The notes: generated by a model from the sequence alone, not told the origin. A stretch of 64,000 nucleotides of DNA from Alteromonas sp. C1M14 (GCF_018860965.1 NZ_JAHKQF010000011.1:279480-343479), one strand, 5' to 3'; shown: positions 52,368-60,400, counted from the stretch's first letter. Program-made: numbers and translations.

Positions 52368-52610
52368 ATGGCTAAAAATACCAGCATTACCCTTGGTGAC
52401 CATTTTGATGGCTTTATTGCTAGCCAAATTCAAACTGGTCGATATGGTTCAGCAAGCGAAGTAATTCGTTCAGCTCTCCGCTTGCTAGAAACACAGGAGA
52501 CCAAATTAAACACTTTGCGTCAATTACTTGTAGCAGGTGAAGAAAGTGGCGAGGCTGAATACGACCTTGAGAACCTGATGTCAGAACTAGATGGTGAATT
52601 AAAAGAGTGA
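52368..52610 (+). CDS. parD: ParD antitoxin, toxin partner truncated
   Basis: 80 aa, RHH: SITLGDHFDGFIASQIQTGR then YGSASEVIRSALRLLE, with an acidic C-terminal tail. Antitoxin of the ParDE family and autorepressor. It overlaps the remains of parE by 4 bp (GTGA). With the toxin gone it could still neutralise related ParE proteins. Confidence 0.92.
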   Translation: MAKNTSITLGDHFDGFIASQIQTGRYGSASEVIRSALRLLETQETKLNTLRQLLVAGEESGEAEYDLENLMSELDGELKE

Positions 52611-52669
52611 AACCATTTAGTTAACTGTACTCGCAAAATCCGACTTAAAAGATATCGCGTTCGCAGCGG
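52607..52669 (+). pseudogene. parE remnant
   Basis: GTG start then MKPF, a one-base loss, and LTVLAKSDLKDIAF, the first about 20 residues of ParE. It then runs directly into a half attC, so some 75 codons are missing. Confidence 0.8.
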
Positions 52670-52693
52670 GCGAACTTGATTTTTTTGTTATGC
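52665..52693 (-). repeat. Truncated attC (right end only)
   Basis: CGGGCGAACTTGATTTTTTT then core GTTATGC. The left half was lost with parE. Confidence 0.7.
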
Positions 52694-52698
52694 GCGTT

Positions 52699-52995
52699 TT
52701 ATACCGCAGCCATATTATACGGTGAGACATGCAAAGAGCTTTGATGTTGTCTTGTTTGCCACAAATCAAAAGCATTTTGCAAACGAAGCCAATGGGCCGC
52801 AGAAGGCTTACCGAAAACGAGTTCAAGACGAAGAGCCATCTCTGGGGTGATAGCCCCTTTACCATTAAGAACTTTCGATAATGTTTTACGGCTCACATCT
52901 AAATGTTGCGCTACATCAGTAATGGTCAGTTCTAGAGCATCAATAACAAGATCTTTGAGTATCTCACCGGGATGCGCAGGGTTATGCATATTCAT
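52699..52995 (-). CDS. higA: HigA-family antitoxin
   Basis: 98 aa HTH_XRE of the HigA/VapI type: HPGEILKDLVIDALELTI, then TDVAQHLDVSRKTLSKVLNG. It binds HigB and the promoter. Follows higB with a TAATG overlap, the reversed (toxin-first) order typical of higBA. Confidence 0.95.
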   Translation of the reverse strand: MNMHNPAHPGEILKDLVIDALELTITDVAQHLDVSRKTLSKVLNGKGAITPEMALRLELVFGKPSAAHWLRLQNAFDLWQTRQHQSSLHVSPYNMAAV

Positions 52996-53273
52996 TAGTG
53001 ATAATCCTCGTAATTAACGATTTCAACATCTCGTCCAACAAAGCGGTATGTTACTCTCCAGTTTCCACTTACCCGGACAGACCAAATATCATTTCTGTTA
53101 CCTTTGAGTTTATGCATATAAAGGCCTGGTAAATCCATGTCATCAGGTGTTTCGGCTTGATCGAGATTCGACAGAATAAGACGAAGCTTATTCTCGTGCT
53201 TTTTCTGAATTCCTGACGTGGTTCCTTTAGCGTAAAACTTCTGAAGGCCTTTATGTATAAAACTCTTAATCAT
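52995..53273 (-). CDS. higB: HigB-family toxin
   Basis: 92 aa RelE-fold mRNA interferase: SFIHKGLQKFYAKGTTSGIQ, MDLPGLYMHKLKGNRNDIWS and NWRVTYRFVGRDVEIVNYED. Cuts translated mRNA on the ribosome. Minus strand, in cassette orientation, with its own operator. Confidence 0.95.
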   Translation of the reverse strand: MIKSFIHKGLQKFYAKGTTSGIQKKHENKLRLILSNLDQAETPDDMDLPGLYMHKLKGNRNDIWSVRVSGNWRVTYRFVGRDVEIVNYEDYH

Positions 53274-53282
53274 GACTCTATT

Positions 53283-53299
53283 GTAACCTCAGGGGTTAC
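53283..53299 (-). promoter_or_regulatory. higBA operator
   Basis: GTAACC-N5-GGTTAC inverted repeat about 10 bp before higB, overlapping a minus-strand TACAAT -10. Confidence 0.6.
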
Positions 53300-53325
53300 G
53301 GATTGCCAGCGTAATTTTTGTGAGC

Positions 53326-53423
53326 GCATAACGCCCTAATAATGGGCAAAAAATTGTTGGCTAAAATGTTGAGGAACGAAAACAGCCAACTGTTTTTTGT
53401 CCTTATTAATTAGCTTGTTAGGT
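53326..53423 (-). repeat. attC of full-length GNAT cassette
   Basis: 98 bp, cores GCATAAC and GTTAGGT; arms TTGTTGGCTAAAATG and CAGCCAACTG pair. Confidence 0.92.
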
Positions 53424-53428
53424 ACATT

Positions 53429-53887
53429 TTATAACAGTACCTTTGTCATAAACATACTGTAAGGATCTTCTTTATAATTACCAAAAGGCTCACATTTCTG
53501 AAAGCCAAATTGTTGGTAAAGATTTTGAGCAGGTAAAAAGGCTTCTTTAGTTCCTGTTTCTAAGCTTACTTTTTTATATGACCGCAGAGTAGATTCTTTA
53601 ATAATATGCTCTAATAATTGGCGTGCAATACCTTTGCGTAAAAAGTTAGTTGATGTACGCATAGATTTGATTTCTCCATGCTCTTTATCAAGTTCTTTTA
53701 ATGCACCTATTCCAGCAAGCTTTTGATCAACCCATAAACTCCAAAATGTTACAGTAGGAACTTCCAAACCGCTTAAGTCTAATGCGTGAACACTTTCTGG
53801 AGGTGAATGAATTAACATATCCTCATGGTGTTCTTGTAATAAGGCTATAACTTCTGCTTTTCTCAATTCACCAACACGTATATCCAT
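53429..53887 (-). CDS. GNAT family N-acetyltransferase
   Basis: 152 aa, complete GNAT: VTFWSLWVDQKLAGIGALKE, then EIKSMRTSTNFLRKGIARQL (acetyl-CoA loop) and LYQQFGFQKCEPF. This is the ElaA/PhnO-like cassette type common in superintegrons. It is the intact homologue of the truncated gene at 50465. Substrate unknown. Confidence 0.88.
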   Translation of the reverse strand: MDIRVGELRKAEVIALLQEHHEDMLIHSPPESVHALDLSGLEVPTVTFWSLWVDQKLAGIGALKELDKEHGEIKSMRTSTNFLRKGIARQLLEHIIKESTLRSYKKVSLETGTKEAFLPAQNLYQQFGFQKCEPFGNYKEDPYSMFMTKVLL

Positions 53888-53910
53888 AATGCACCTAAAC
53901 TTGATTGTGT

Positions 53911-54027
53911 ACCTAACGTTTCAAATAAGCGGCACAGACTTGCTGGCTATACTTGGCGAAGTATGAGGCCCAGCCAGCGAGTATGTGTCCGGCGACGAAG
54001 GAGCGTACTTGATTTGTCTTGTTAGCT
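53911..54027 (-). repeat. attC of DUF4019 cassette
   Basis: 117 bp, cores ACCTAAC and GTTAGCT; arms GACTTGCTGGCTATA and GCCCAGCCAGCGAG. Confidence 0.9.
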
Positions 54028-54043
54028 GTATGTACACCAAAGC

Positions 54044-54439
54044 CTATTTAATAAAATAGCCTACTGGAAGCCAATTACCACTGCTTTTACTAAGAGTTAA
54101 TGTTTCAATTGCTGATTTTTTATTTTGGAATTCGGTTTGAAATTGAATGACTAGATATTCACCATCAGGAACGCCCGGCAGTGATGAATATGCTTTTGCT
54201 CCAAGCTCAGAGCGCGACTTAACCTGACCTAATGGTGTACGAACACCTTTAAGCGCAGCATCCCATTTAGTTTGTGTTAGCTGTGACTTAAAAAAAGAAT
54301 CTGATTTTTGCCAGCTTTCAGAATATTTACCAGCATCAACTATTTTAAGCCACTCTTTTGCGGCAGTTACTCCCGCCGACTCATTAGCCCAAACAAAAGA
54401 AGAAACACAAAGTGATAAAATTAAAAGTAGTTTTTTCAT
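54044..54439 (-). CDS. DUF4019-domain exported protein
   Basis: 131 aa from ATG 54439 (AAGGAA upstream). Signal peptide MKKLLLILSLCVSSFVWA, then the DUF4019 pattern AAKEWLKIVDAGKYSESWQ, PLGQVKSRSEL and YLVIQFQTEFQNKKSAIETL. Periplasmic, function unknown. Confidence 0.88.
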   Translation of the reverse strand: MKKLLLILSLCVSSFVWANESAGVTAAKEWLKIVDAGKYSESWQKSDSFFKSQLTQTKWDAALKGVRTPLGQVKSRSELGAKAYSSLPGVPDGEYLVIQFQTEFQNKKSAIETLTLSKSSGNWLPVGYFIK

Positions 54440-54489
54440 AATAATTCCTTTTACTCTAGGGTTTAATGATAATGCCATACTCAAAATAC

Positions 54490-54596
54490 AGCTAACGCCC
54501 ACATAAGGGGCAGTAATGCGTGGGCTAAAATCCGAGCGAAGCGACAGAGCCCACGTGTTACTGTCCCAGCGATGCGACTTAATGTGTTTGTTAGTC
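54490..54596 (-). repeat. attC of lipoprotein cassette
   Basis: 107 bp, cores AGCTAAC and GTTAGTC, consensus arms. Confidence 0.92.
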
Positions 54597-55130
54597 ATCA
54601 CGCTTGATTGCGATTGTGGCATCTTCAAAAATAGGAACGAAATCATCATGGCTCTGCAACTTCAAAAGTATCGACAAGTTCACACTCTGAACATCGTTCG
54701 GTAGGTTTTCGAAGCCCGAACTCACAGAGAAACCGAATGTCCCACCACTTTTATTAGTTAGTAACTGCTGGACTTCTTGAAAATTTTTAACAGATTCTGC
54801 GCTCAAATTGAAAGTATATTCTGTTTTTGCTTTGTCAGAATCGAACCAATCTTCTTTGGCAGGAATAGCCCGCCTTTCGAGTAACGATAATGGAAACTTA
54901 TAGATCCTACTTCCTTGCTCAGTTTCTACCTCAAGGCCCAAGTCAACTTTCTCAATATCAATTTCGACAGGTTGATCGAGTATAATCTTTGCTTTGATAT
55001 CCGCTGGTTCTAGTGCTACAAAATCACTCTTTTCGAATGAGCTGAATTTCAACATTGTGCTCAGCGGTATACTCGCGCAGCCACTAAGAATAAAAACAAC
55101 CAAAAAATAAAATAACTTCACTTTAAACAT
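54591..55130 (-). CDS. Cassette lipoprotein, 179 aa
   Basis: Lipobox ILSGCAS near residue 18. Mature part beta-rich with several acidic stretches (FSSFEKSDFVALEPADIKAK, ending TIAIKRDD). No family recognised. Stop in the attC. Confidence 0.7.
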   Translation of the reverse strand: MFKVKLFYFLVVFILSGCASIPLSTMLKFSSFEKSDFVALEPADIKAKIILDQPVEIDIEKVDLGLEVETEQGSRIYKFPLSLLERRAIPAKEDWFDSDKAKTEYTFNLSAESVKNFQEVQQLLTNKSGGTFGFSVSSGFENLPNDVQSVNLSILLKLQSHDDFVPIFEDATIAIKRDD

Positions 55131-55139
55131 CCTTGTGAT

Positions 55140-55236
55140 GGCTAACGCCCCAATAAGGGGCTAAAAATTGATTGCTAAAATGTTGAGGAACGAAACAGCA
55201 AACTGTTTTTAGTCCTGCTTAATTGGCTTGTTAGCT
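55140..55236 (-). repeat. attC of 215-aa cassette
   Basis: 97 bp, cores GGCTAAC and GTTAGCT; includes the stop at 55209. Confidence 0.9.
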
Positions 55237-55856
55237 TTACTATCTACCCAAGCATCGATATACAAAAATAATATCTTTAAAGACATTGTAAAACAATCAG
55301 CTATCTCCACCCAAGAATATTCAGGGTACTTATGGTCGTCATTACCAAAGGAAAACTCAATTTTTCTACTCTCGTCATCAAAACTATCAAAAGAATCAAA
55401 AATGTGTTTGTTGGAGAAATGAATATAACCACATAAATCGTCATAGACTTTTTGAAGCCAATCGTACTCTTTTGAATGAGTTTTTACTAAATATGCGTCA
55501 GACATTTGCTTTCCCTTGCTATCTTTTAACTTTCTAATTTGTTCACCAGAAAGAACCTTGCTTGCAAATTCATTTGCATTATCAACAAGTGCGATAGCAG
55601 AAAACCTTAAGAAGGTATCTAATTGGACCCGTAAAAGAGAGCGAGATGCTGCCATATTTTTAGATTCAACAAGGAGCTTAAATCCTTTAGCGTTACCTGA
55701 AGTCCTTTTAAAAGCTCCGATTGCCAAAAGATCGACCTGATACATATTACCATTATCAGCTTTAATCATTTGGCCGCATTTGAAGAAAAGCATTTTTTCA
55801 GCTTCATTAAGTTTTTCGAATGCTTCCGTTAAGGAAGACGATTTAATTTTCTCCAT
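55209..55856 (-). CDS. DUF5677-like protein, 215 aa
   Basis: Soluble, helical: ESKNMAASRSLLRVQLDTFL, DNANEFASKVLSGEQIRKLK, and YDDLCGYIHFSNKHIFDSF, a HEPN-like arrangement as in DUF5677. HEPN relatives include RNases of defence systems, but no catalytic RxxxxH is asserted. The tail KANKPIKQD is attC-encoded. Confidence 0.65.
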   Translation of the reverse strand: MEKIKSSSLTEAFEKLNEAEKMLFFKCGQMIKADNGNMYQVDLLAIGAFKRTSGNAKGFKLLVESKNMAASRSLLRVQLDTFLRFSAIALVDNANEFASKVLSGEQIRKLKDSKGKQMSDAYLVKTHSKEYDWLQKVYDDLCGYIHFSNKHIFDSFDSFDDESRKIEFSFGNDDHKYPEYSWVEIADCFTMSLKILFLYIDAWVDSKANKPIKQD

Positions 55857-55868
55857 ACATTCCCGTAA

Positions 55869-55939
55869 AGCTAACGCCTCAATAAAGGGCGCGCGTTAGC
55901 GCGTCCAGCCGAAGGCGAACTTTGATTGACTTGTTAAGT
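55869..55939 (-). repeat. attC of DUF6980 cassette
   Basis: 71 bp, cores AGCTAAC and GTTAAGT; compact type with GCGCGCGTTAGCGCGTCC. Confidence 0.85.
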
Positions 55940-56242
55940 GTTACGATGCCAAGCATCACTATTAAACTCCGCTGGTATATTTTGTTCACTAGGATCATCA
56001 AACCCTAACTCTTCTAGTGCATCAAACCATGCATCTCGCTTTGATTCTGGGAGCGTATTACCACACCATGGACAAAATTTTATTTCACTAGCCGCTGAGC
56101 CACCATCATGAATTATTATTCCGTACTCGTCGAATTTCGGTATGTAGCGGACAAGCACATCTGGACATGAATAAATATCCGGATGCTGATCACAATCCAA
56201 TGTGACTGATTTTTCCATTTCTTGGCAACAATGCTTATTCAT
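55934..56242 (-). CDS. DUF6980-like zinc-ribbon protein
   Basis: 102 aa from ATG 56242. Pattern CCQEM near the start, YGIIIHDGGSAASEIKFCPWCG and PESKRDAWFDALEELGFDD, quoted in parts (EIKFCPWCGNTLPESKRDAW), fits DUF6980. The CPWCG knuckle with the earlier Cys pair likely binds zinc. Function unknown. Confidence 0.78.
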   Translation of the reverse strand: MNKHCCQEMEKSVTLDCDQHPDIYSCPDVLVRYIPKFDEYGIIIHDGGSAASEIKFCPWCGNTLPESKRDAWFDALEELGFDDPSEQNIPAEFNSDAWHRNT

Positions 56243-56249
56243 GACTGAC

Positions 56250-56346
56250 ACTTAACACCCTGCTTAGTATAATTAGGAGCGAAGCGACGCAGCCCATGTG
56301 TTAGCGTCCCAGCGAGCCCGCGAGCGACTACAGCAGTTTGTTAGCA
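56250..56346 (-). repeat. attC with internal deletion
   Basis: 97 bp, cores ACTTAAC and GTTAGCA. The left inner arm (normally AACACATGGGCTAAAATTAGG-like) is reduced to ATAATTAGG, while the right arm CAGCCCATGTGTTAGC is complete. Confidence 0.8.
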
Positions 56347-56886
56347 ACGTTTCCATTCTGAGCGTAGAACCGAATAATGTATGTGATTAACATATTTGTC
56401 ATACAAAAACTCGGCTTCTCGTTCAATTCCTTCTTTGACTAAACCTAATCGTTCAGAAACAGCTTGGCTCTTATAGTTGTATTCTGCGGCTGGGATAGAC
56501 ACTTTGTTAAGTTTAAGAGTGTCAAACGCATAATTGATTAAGTACTCAACGCATTTAGTTATAATACCTTGTCCTTGAGCCTGCTGTGCAATCCAGTAGC
56601 CAAGAACCACTTTCTTGTTTAGGTGATCAATGGGGTGGTAACCACACATGCCAACAAGTTCACCTGAAAAGAAAACTCCGCAGTTAAACCCTAGATTATT
56701 CGAATATTGTTTATGGTTAGTTTTAATGTAACACAAGGAATCGTCTACAGATTTGTTGAAATCCAACCATGGTAGCCATTTTCTAAGGTGTAAACGATTA
56801 TTGTCAACTAGCTCAAACAGTTTTGCTGCGTCACTCTCTTGTAACATTTTAAGATATATATCTTTAGAAACTTCAAATGTAATCAT
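56341..56886 (-). CDS. GNAT acetyltransferase, RimJ/RimL type
   Basis: 181 aa: DNNRLHLRKWLPWLDFN, GVFFSGELVGMCGYHPID, YWIAQQAQGQGIITKCVEYL (acetyl-CoA loop) and RLGLVKEGIEREAEFLYDKY. This subclass acetylates ribosomal-protein or other amino groups; substrate unknown. Single-gene cassette. Confidence 0.9.
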   Translation of the reverse strand: MITFEVSKDIYLKMLQESDAAKLFELVDNNRLHLRKWLPWLDFNKSVDDSLCYIKTNHKQYSNNLGFNCGVFFSGELVGMCGYHPIDHLNKKVVLGYWIAQQAQGQGIITKCVEYLINYAFDTLKLNKVSIPAAEYNYKSQAVSERLGLVKEGIEREAEFLYDKYVNHIHYSVLRSEWKRC

Positions 56887-56902
56887 CGTTTTACTAATTA
56901 GT

Positions 56903-56974
56903 TGCTAACGCCTTGCTCACCGGAAAATAAGGAGCGAAGCGAGTAATTTTTCCGTGTGCAGTAATTTGTTATGC
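56903..56974 (-). repeat. attC of LysR/NQO cassette
   Basis: 72 bp, cores TGCTAAC and GTTATGC; arms CCGGAAAATAAGG and AATTTTTCCG. Confidence 0.85.
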
Positions 56975-56981
56975 ATTTATA

Positions 56982-57839
56982 TTACTTGGTAATCATCTGG
57001 CTTATCACTTCCCGTATCCAGCGGTGTGCACTGTGACCGTGATTGCGCTCATGCCACACCATACCAACAGAGAATCCTGCCGACTTAATCGGAGACTCTA
57101 CTACTTTCAAATCTTTGCGCTCTGCAACTAAACGTTGTGGCACCAGCGCTACAAGGTTTGATTGAGCGACGAGATCGGGGATAAGCAGAAATGAAGCAGC
57201 CGATAAAACAACCTTGCGAGACTGCCCCTGAGCTTCCAAAATCTGATCAATAGATGTGTAGAAATTGCTTCCACTGAGCGAAACAACAACATGTTCAAGC
57301 TGAACATAATCTTCAATCATCATCCCATCAAAGATATGCGGATGAGCTCGGCGCCCAACAAGTACATAGATTTCATCATATAGATACCGAGAACGTAAGT
57401 CTGGCGGTGCTTCTTTCGGTGTCATGAAAGCAAGATCCACTTCGCCATCTGCCATCTGAGCTTTCAACCTCGTTGGTTCTAGGTTGCGTAATCCAACTCT
57501 AATATTTGGAGCTTTTCGTCTCAACTCTTTAACAACAGACAATCCGAGTACAGTTTGAAGATAGTCGGTACAAGTCAATATCAAGGTTAACTTTGCTTGG
57601 GTAGGTTCAAAGTGCTGGTGTGTTGTCAGAGTACCTCGTACCTGATCTAGCGCACTATGTAAAGGAGAGCGTAACTCCAAAGCTTTTGCCGTTGGAATCA
57701 TTCCTCGCTGGACCGGAATAAGTAACGGGTCATTAAACATATCCCGCAGTCGGCTCAACTGTGCGCTGACTGTAGGCTGACTTAAATGTAAACGAGCAGC
57801 AGCCTTGGTGACATTTTTCTCTTCAAGTAATGCCTCCAA
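56982..57839 (-). CDS. LysR-family regulator with no ATG start
   Basis: The HTH (NVTKAAARLHLSQPTVSAQL) and LysR substrate-binding domain (about 75-285) are clear. The nearest standard start is TTG at 57839, but LysR similarity extends upstream as DTKRLDLNLLATLEA. The frame there has no ATG, GTG or TTG before a stop at 57885; AGGG lies 9 nt before an ATC codon at 57876-57878. An ATG-to-ATC change is likely. It is divergent from the oxidoreductase gene it probably controls. Confidence 0.85.
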   Translation of the reverse strand: MEALLEEKNVTKAAARLHLSQPTVSAQLSRLRDMFNDPLLIPVQRGMIPTAKALELRSPLHSALDQVRGTLTTHQHFEPTQAKLTLILTCTDYLQTVLGLSVVKELRRKAPNIRVGLRNLEPTRLKAQMADGEVDLAFMTPKEAPPDLRSRYLYDEIYVLVGRRAHPHIFDGMMIEDYVQLEHVVVSLSGSNFYTSIDQILEAQGQSRKVVLSAASFLLIPDLVAQSNLVALVPQRLVAERKDLKVVESPIKSAGFSVGMVWHERNHGHSAHRWIREVISQMITK

Positions 57840-57998
57840 CGTTGCTAATAAATTGAGATCTAACCGTTTGGTATCGATATTTTTTTACCCTATCTAAAAA
57901 AACTTAAATTTCTCAAATACCAAATTCTATTGCATGCTGCACTCCGTTTCTACAAAACCTAGCGATTAACTCGTTAAACCGAACTGAGGAGAAGAACA

Positions 57999-58769
57999 AT
58001 GCCAAAGACTGCACTCATTGTATATGCGCATCCGGAGCCTACATCCCTAACTTGCCAATTCGTGAGCGAAACAATACAAACGTTAGAGCAAAGAGGCCAC
58101 ACCGTCCTCAAATCAGACTTATACGGCATGGGATGGAAAGCCGTTTTTGACGAAAGCGACTTTCCCAACCGAATAAATAAAGATCGGCTCGAATTCATTC
58201 AAGAATCTAGGAATGCCTATACAACCAACCAACAAACTCAGGATATAACTAAAGAACAACAAAAATTACTTGCCGCTGATATAGTCATATTTCATTTCCC
58301 ACTTTGGTGGTTTGGCATGCCTGCTATTTTAAAAGGTTGGATAGACAGAGTTTATGCGTACGGATTTGCCTACGGATACAAAGACGAAGGCAATCACTAT
58401 CGTTATGGCGATGGAATTTTTAAAGGCAAGCAAGCCTTGCTTTCTGTGATGGTAGGTGGCCCTGAAAAAGACTATGCACCTCGAGGTATTAATGGACCAC
58501 TGGACGAATTATTATTTCCAATTACTCACGGCGCACTCTTCTTTCCTGGGTTTGATGTGTTACCTACCCATGCTGTTTATGGAACCGGAAAATTGGAAAT
58601 AGCTGTAGCTGAGAAAGAATTGGCCGCATGGCGTTATCGTCTTGATGATATTTTTAATGAGCCACCCATTCCGTTTCGACGTCAGAACAGTGATGATTAT
58701 CAGGACGGAATTCTTTCTGATCATATCTGCTCAGGAGAGTCGGGACAGTCTATTCACATAGACGATTAA
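57999..58769 (+). CDS. NAD(P)H dehydrogenase (quinone)-like flavoprotein
   Basis: 256 aa flavodoxin-like NQO/MdaB-type fold: ALIVYAHPEPTSLTCQFV, FHFPLWWFGMPAILKGWIDR and GKQALLSVMVGGPEKDYAPR. These FAD/FMN enzymes reduce quinones or nitro compounds by two electrons. Plus strand, paired with the divergent LysR gene in one cassette. Confidence 0.92.
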   Translation: MPKTALIVYAHPEPTSLTCQFVSETIQTLEQRGHTVLKSDLYGMGWKAVFDESDFPNRINKDRLEFIQESRNAYTTNQQTQDITKEQQKLLAADIVIFHFPLWWFGMPAILKGWIDRVYAYGFAYGYKDEGNHYRYGDGIFKGKQALLSVMVGGPEKDYAPRGINGPLDELLFPITHGALFFPGFDVLPTHAVYGTGKLEIAVAEKELAAWRYRLDDIFNEPPIPFRRQNSDDYQDGILSDHICSGESGQSIHIDD

Positions 58770-58813
58770 TAGTCTATGTGAAAATAAAATTATCGGAAGA
58801 TAATTTTTAAAAA

Positions 58814-58914
58814 GCATAACGCCCTGTTAACAGGTAAAATGTAGTTGGCTAAAATAAGGAACGAAGTGACAAAAAGCCAACTGAGTTTTGTCCTTTTTTA
58901 ACAGCTTGTTAGGT
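58814..58914 (-). repeat. attC of secreted-protein cassette, copy A
   Basis: 101 bp, cores GCATAAC and GTTAGGT; nearly identical to the site at 62554. Confidence 0.92.
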
Positions 58915-58921
58915 GATTATT

Positions 58922-59302
58922 CTATATGTTTTTAATCGACAAACCATTTTCTTTAGACACAACAATATACTTATACTTATACTTTGCTATGCCAGAAGTG
59001 AATCCCATAAATAATTTTATATAAACAGTTTCACCTTCTAAACTTGGGTAACCCGTTTCCCCAGATATTTGAATACCATTAATTGACAAACCATCAAGCT
59101 GTCCTTTACTTAATTGATGAGTATCACCAAATGCTGTTACGATTAACGAATTAATTAAATTCTCATTACTCTCCCCTTTAACAGAAACAGCAGCGGTGTT
59201 TATTGAAAACGTTTGAAACACTTCAGCACCTTCTTGTGATGCGAAAGCCAGATTAGTAAAAGCTATTGTTAATAATGTGCAAATTACTTGACGGATACTC
59301 AT
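58922..59302 (-). CDS. Exported cassette protein, 126 aa, copy A
   Basis: From ATG 59302; signal peptide ends NLAFAS. The AGGTG of the upstream attC core acts as its SD. Near-identical to the gene at 62662; differences include one six-base loss (QLDGL for QLAELDGL) and one six-base gain (KYKYKYIV for KYKYIV). Beta-rich, family unknown. Confidence 0.7.
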   Translation of the reverse strand: MSIRQVICTLLTIAFTNLAFASQEGAEVFQTFSINTAAVSVKGESNENLINSLIVTAFGDTHQLSKGQLDGLSINGIQISGETGYPSLEGETVYIKLFMGFTSGIAKYKYKYIVVSKENGLSIKNI

Positions 59303-59306
59303 AATC

Positions 59307-59402
59307 ACCTAACGCCTAAATAACAGGCTAAAAATAGTGGGCTAAAATGGAGCGAAGCGAACAGCCCGCTGTTTTTAGTCCTTGTTGATTTTCTTGTTAT
59401 GT
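59307..59402 (-). repeat. attC of 88-aa cassette
   Basis: 96 bp, cores ACCTAAC and GTTATGT; arms AGTGGGCTAAAATGGAGCG and GCCCGCTG. Confidence 0.92.
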
Positions 59403-59407
59403 TTACA

Positions 59408-59674
59408 TTACTCACCGTACTCGGATAAGTACAACTTGATACCAAGTGCACCCATTATAGCCATAGCTTCCGGTGATAAAATAGCACCACCGCCACAAGC
59501 ATTTTCACGAATGCTAAAACCAACATCTGCAACATATTTGGAAGGTGACAAATTTAGAGGGTTTTCAAATAACCAGCTTTCAAGTTCTTTAATCTGAATT
59601 GGAAGTTCCCAATGATTTTTTGCTAGATGGGCGATCTTCTCATTTGATTCTTCGTACTTAATATAAATTGGCAC
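59408..59674 (-). CDS. Cassette protein, 88 aa
   Basis: Soluble; MPIYIKYEESNEKIAHLAKN at the start and a Gly-rich ENACGGGAILSPEAMAIMG near the middle. No family recognised. Confidence 0.6.
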   Translation of the reverse strand: MPIYIKYEESNEKIAHLAKNHWELPIQIKELESWLFENPLNLSPSKYVADVGFSIRENACGGGAILSPEAMAIMGALGIKLYLSEYGE

Positions 59675-59689
59675 TCAACTTCCTTGTAA

Positions 59690-59804
59690 ACATAACTTCC
59701 CACTAAGGGGCGATAATACATGGGCTAAAATTAGGAACGAAGTGACGCAGCCCATGTGTTAGCGTCCCAGCGAGCAGTGCGAGTGCCTTTAGTGTTTGTT
59801 ATGT
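59690..59804 (-). repeat. attC of HExxH-protein cassette
   Basis: 115 bp, cores ACATAAC and GTTATGT, consensus arms. Confidence 0.92.
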
Positions 59805-59822
59805 TTTTATTAAAGCGCACGT

Positions 59823-60356
59823 TTACCAATCATTTGTATATTCTTTATTCGCTTTAAAAGCTTCAACCTCTAAAGGCGCTTTGTCGTACCCATATTCTGC
59901 TAAATCTGAAAAGTGCTTAATGATAATGTAGTCAAGACTGGTTCGTTCAATTTGAAGTACATGTACTAATTCATGAGCAAGCTTTGGCCTATTCAGTTCA
60001 TAACCATTACGAACATAAATTGAGTAACCGAACACTTGGGCGTTGTTGATAATACCCTCACCAATGAATCCGAGTGCTTCACCTAATGTTTTTAATGCAA
60101 AGTTTTCGTATGGAAATGGAACTTCATCAACATGTACAATCCTGACTTTCTCTGGTTTTTGAATTCCTATATCAGCTGCCAAAGCTAATTCTCGTGAATT
60201 TAACGGAACTCCTAACTCTAAGCCATTTCTTTCTGTTTCATACGCCCAGTCAACATACTGTGGTATTAATATCCCTGAAATGATTTTCTGGTACGAAAGT
60301 ACGGCACCAATAATTAATACAACTAATATTAGCACTGTATATTTGAGAAACTTCAT
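59823..60356 (-). CDS. Membrane-anchored HExxH metalloprotease-like protein
   Basis: 177 aa from MKFLKYTVLILVVLIIGAVL at 60356: one N-terminal helix, then a soluble domain with PLNSRELALAADIG and the zinc motif AHELVHVLQIERTSLDY (HELVH, with Glu/Asp further on). The fold resembles small DUF4157-type peptidases. Whether it cleaves protein is unknown. A decayed copy lacking the motif is at 38277. Confidence 0.7.
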   Translation of the reverse strand: MKFLKYTVLILVVLIIGAVLSYQKIISGILIPQYVDWAYETERNGLELGVPLNSRELALAADIGIQKPEKVRIVHVDEVPFPYENFALKTLGEALGFIGEGIINNAQVFGYSIYVRNGYELNRPKLAHELVHVLQIERTSLDYIIIKHFSDLAEYGYDKAPLEVEAFKANKEYTNDW

Positions 60357-60400
60357 TCGATTAAAATCCCTGTTAAAAATTCCTATTAACTTGCAGAAAA

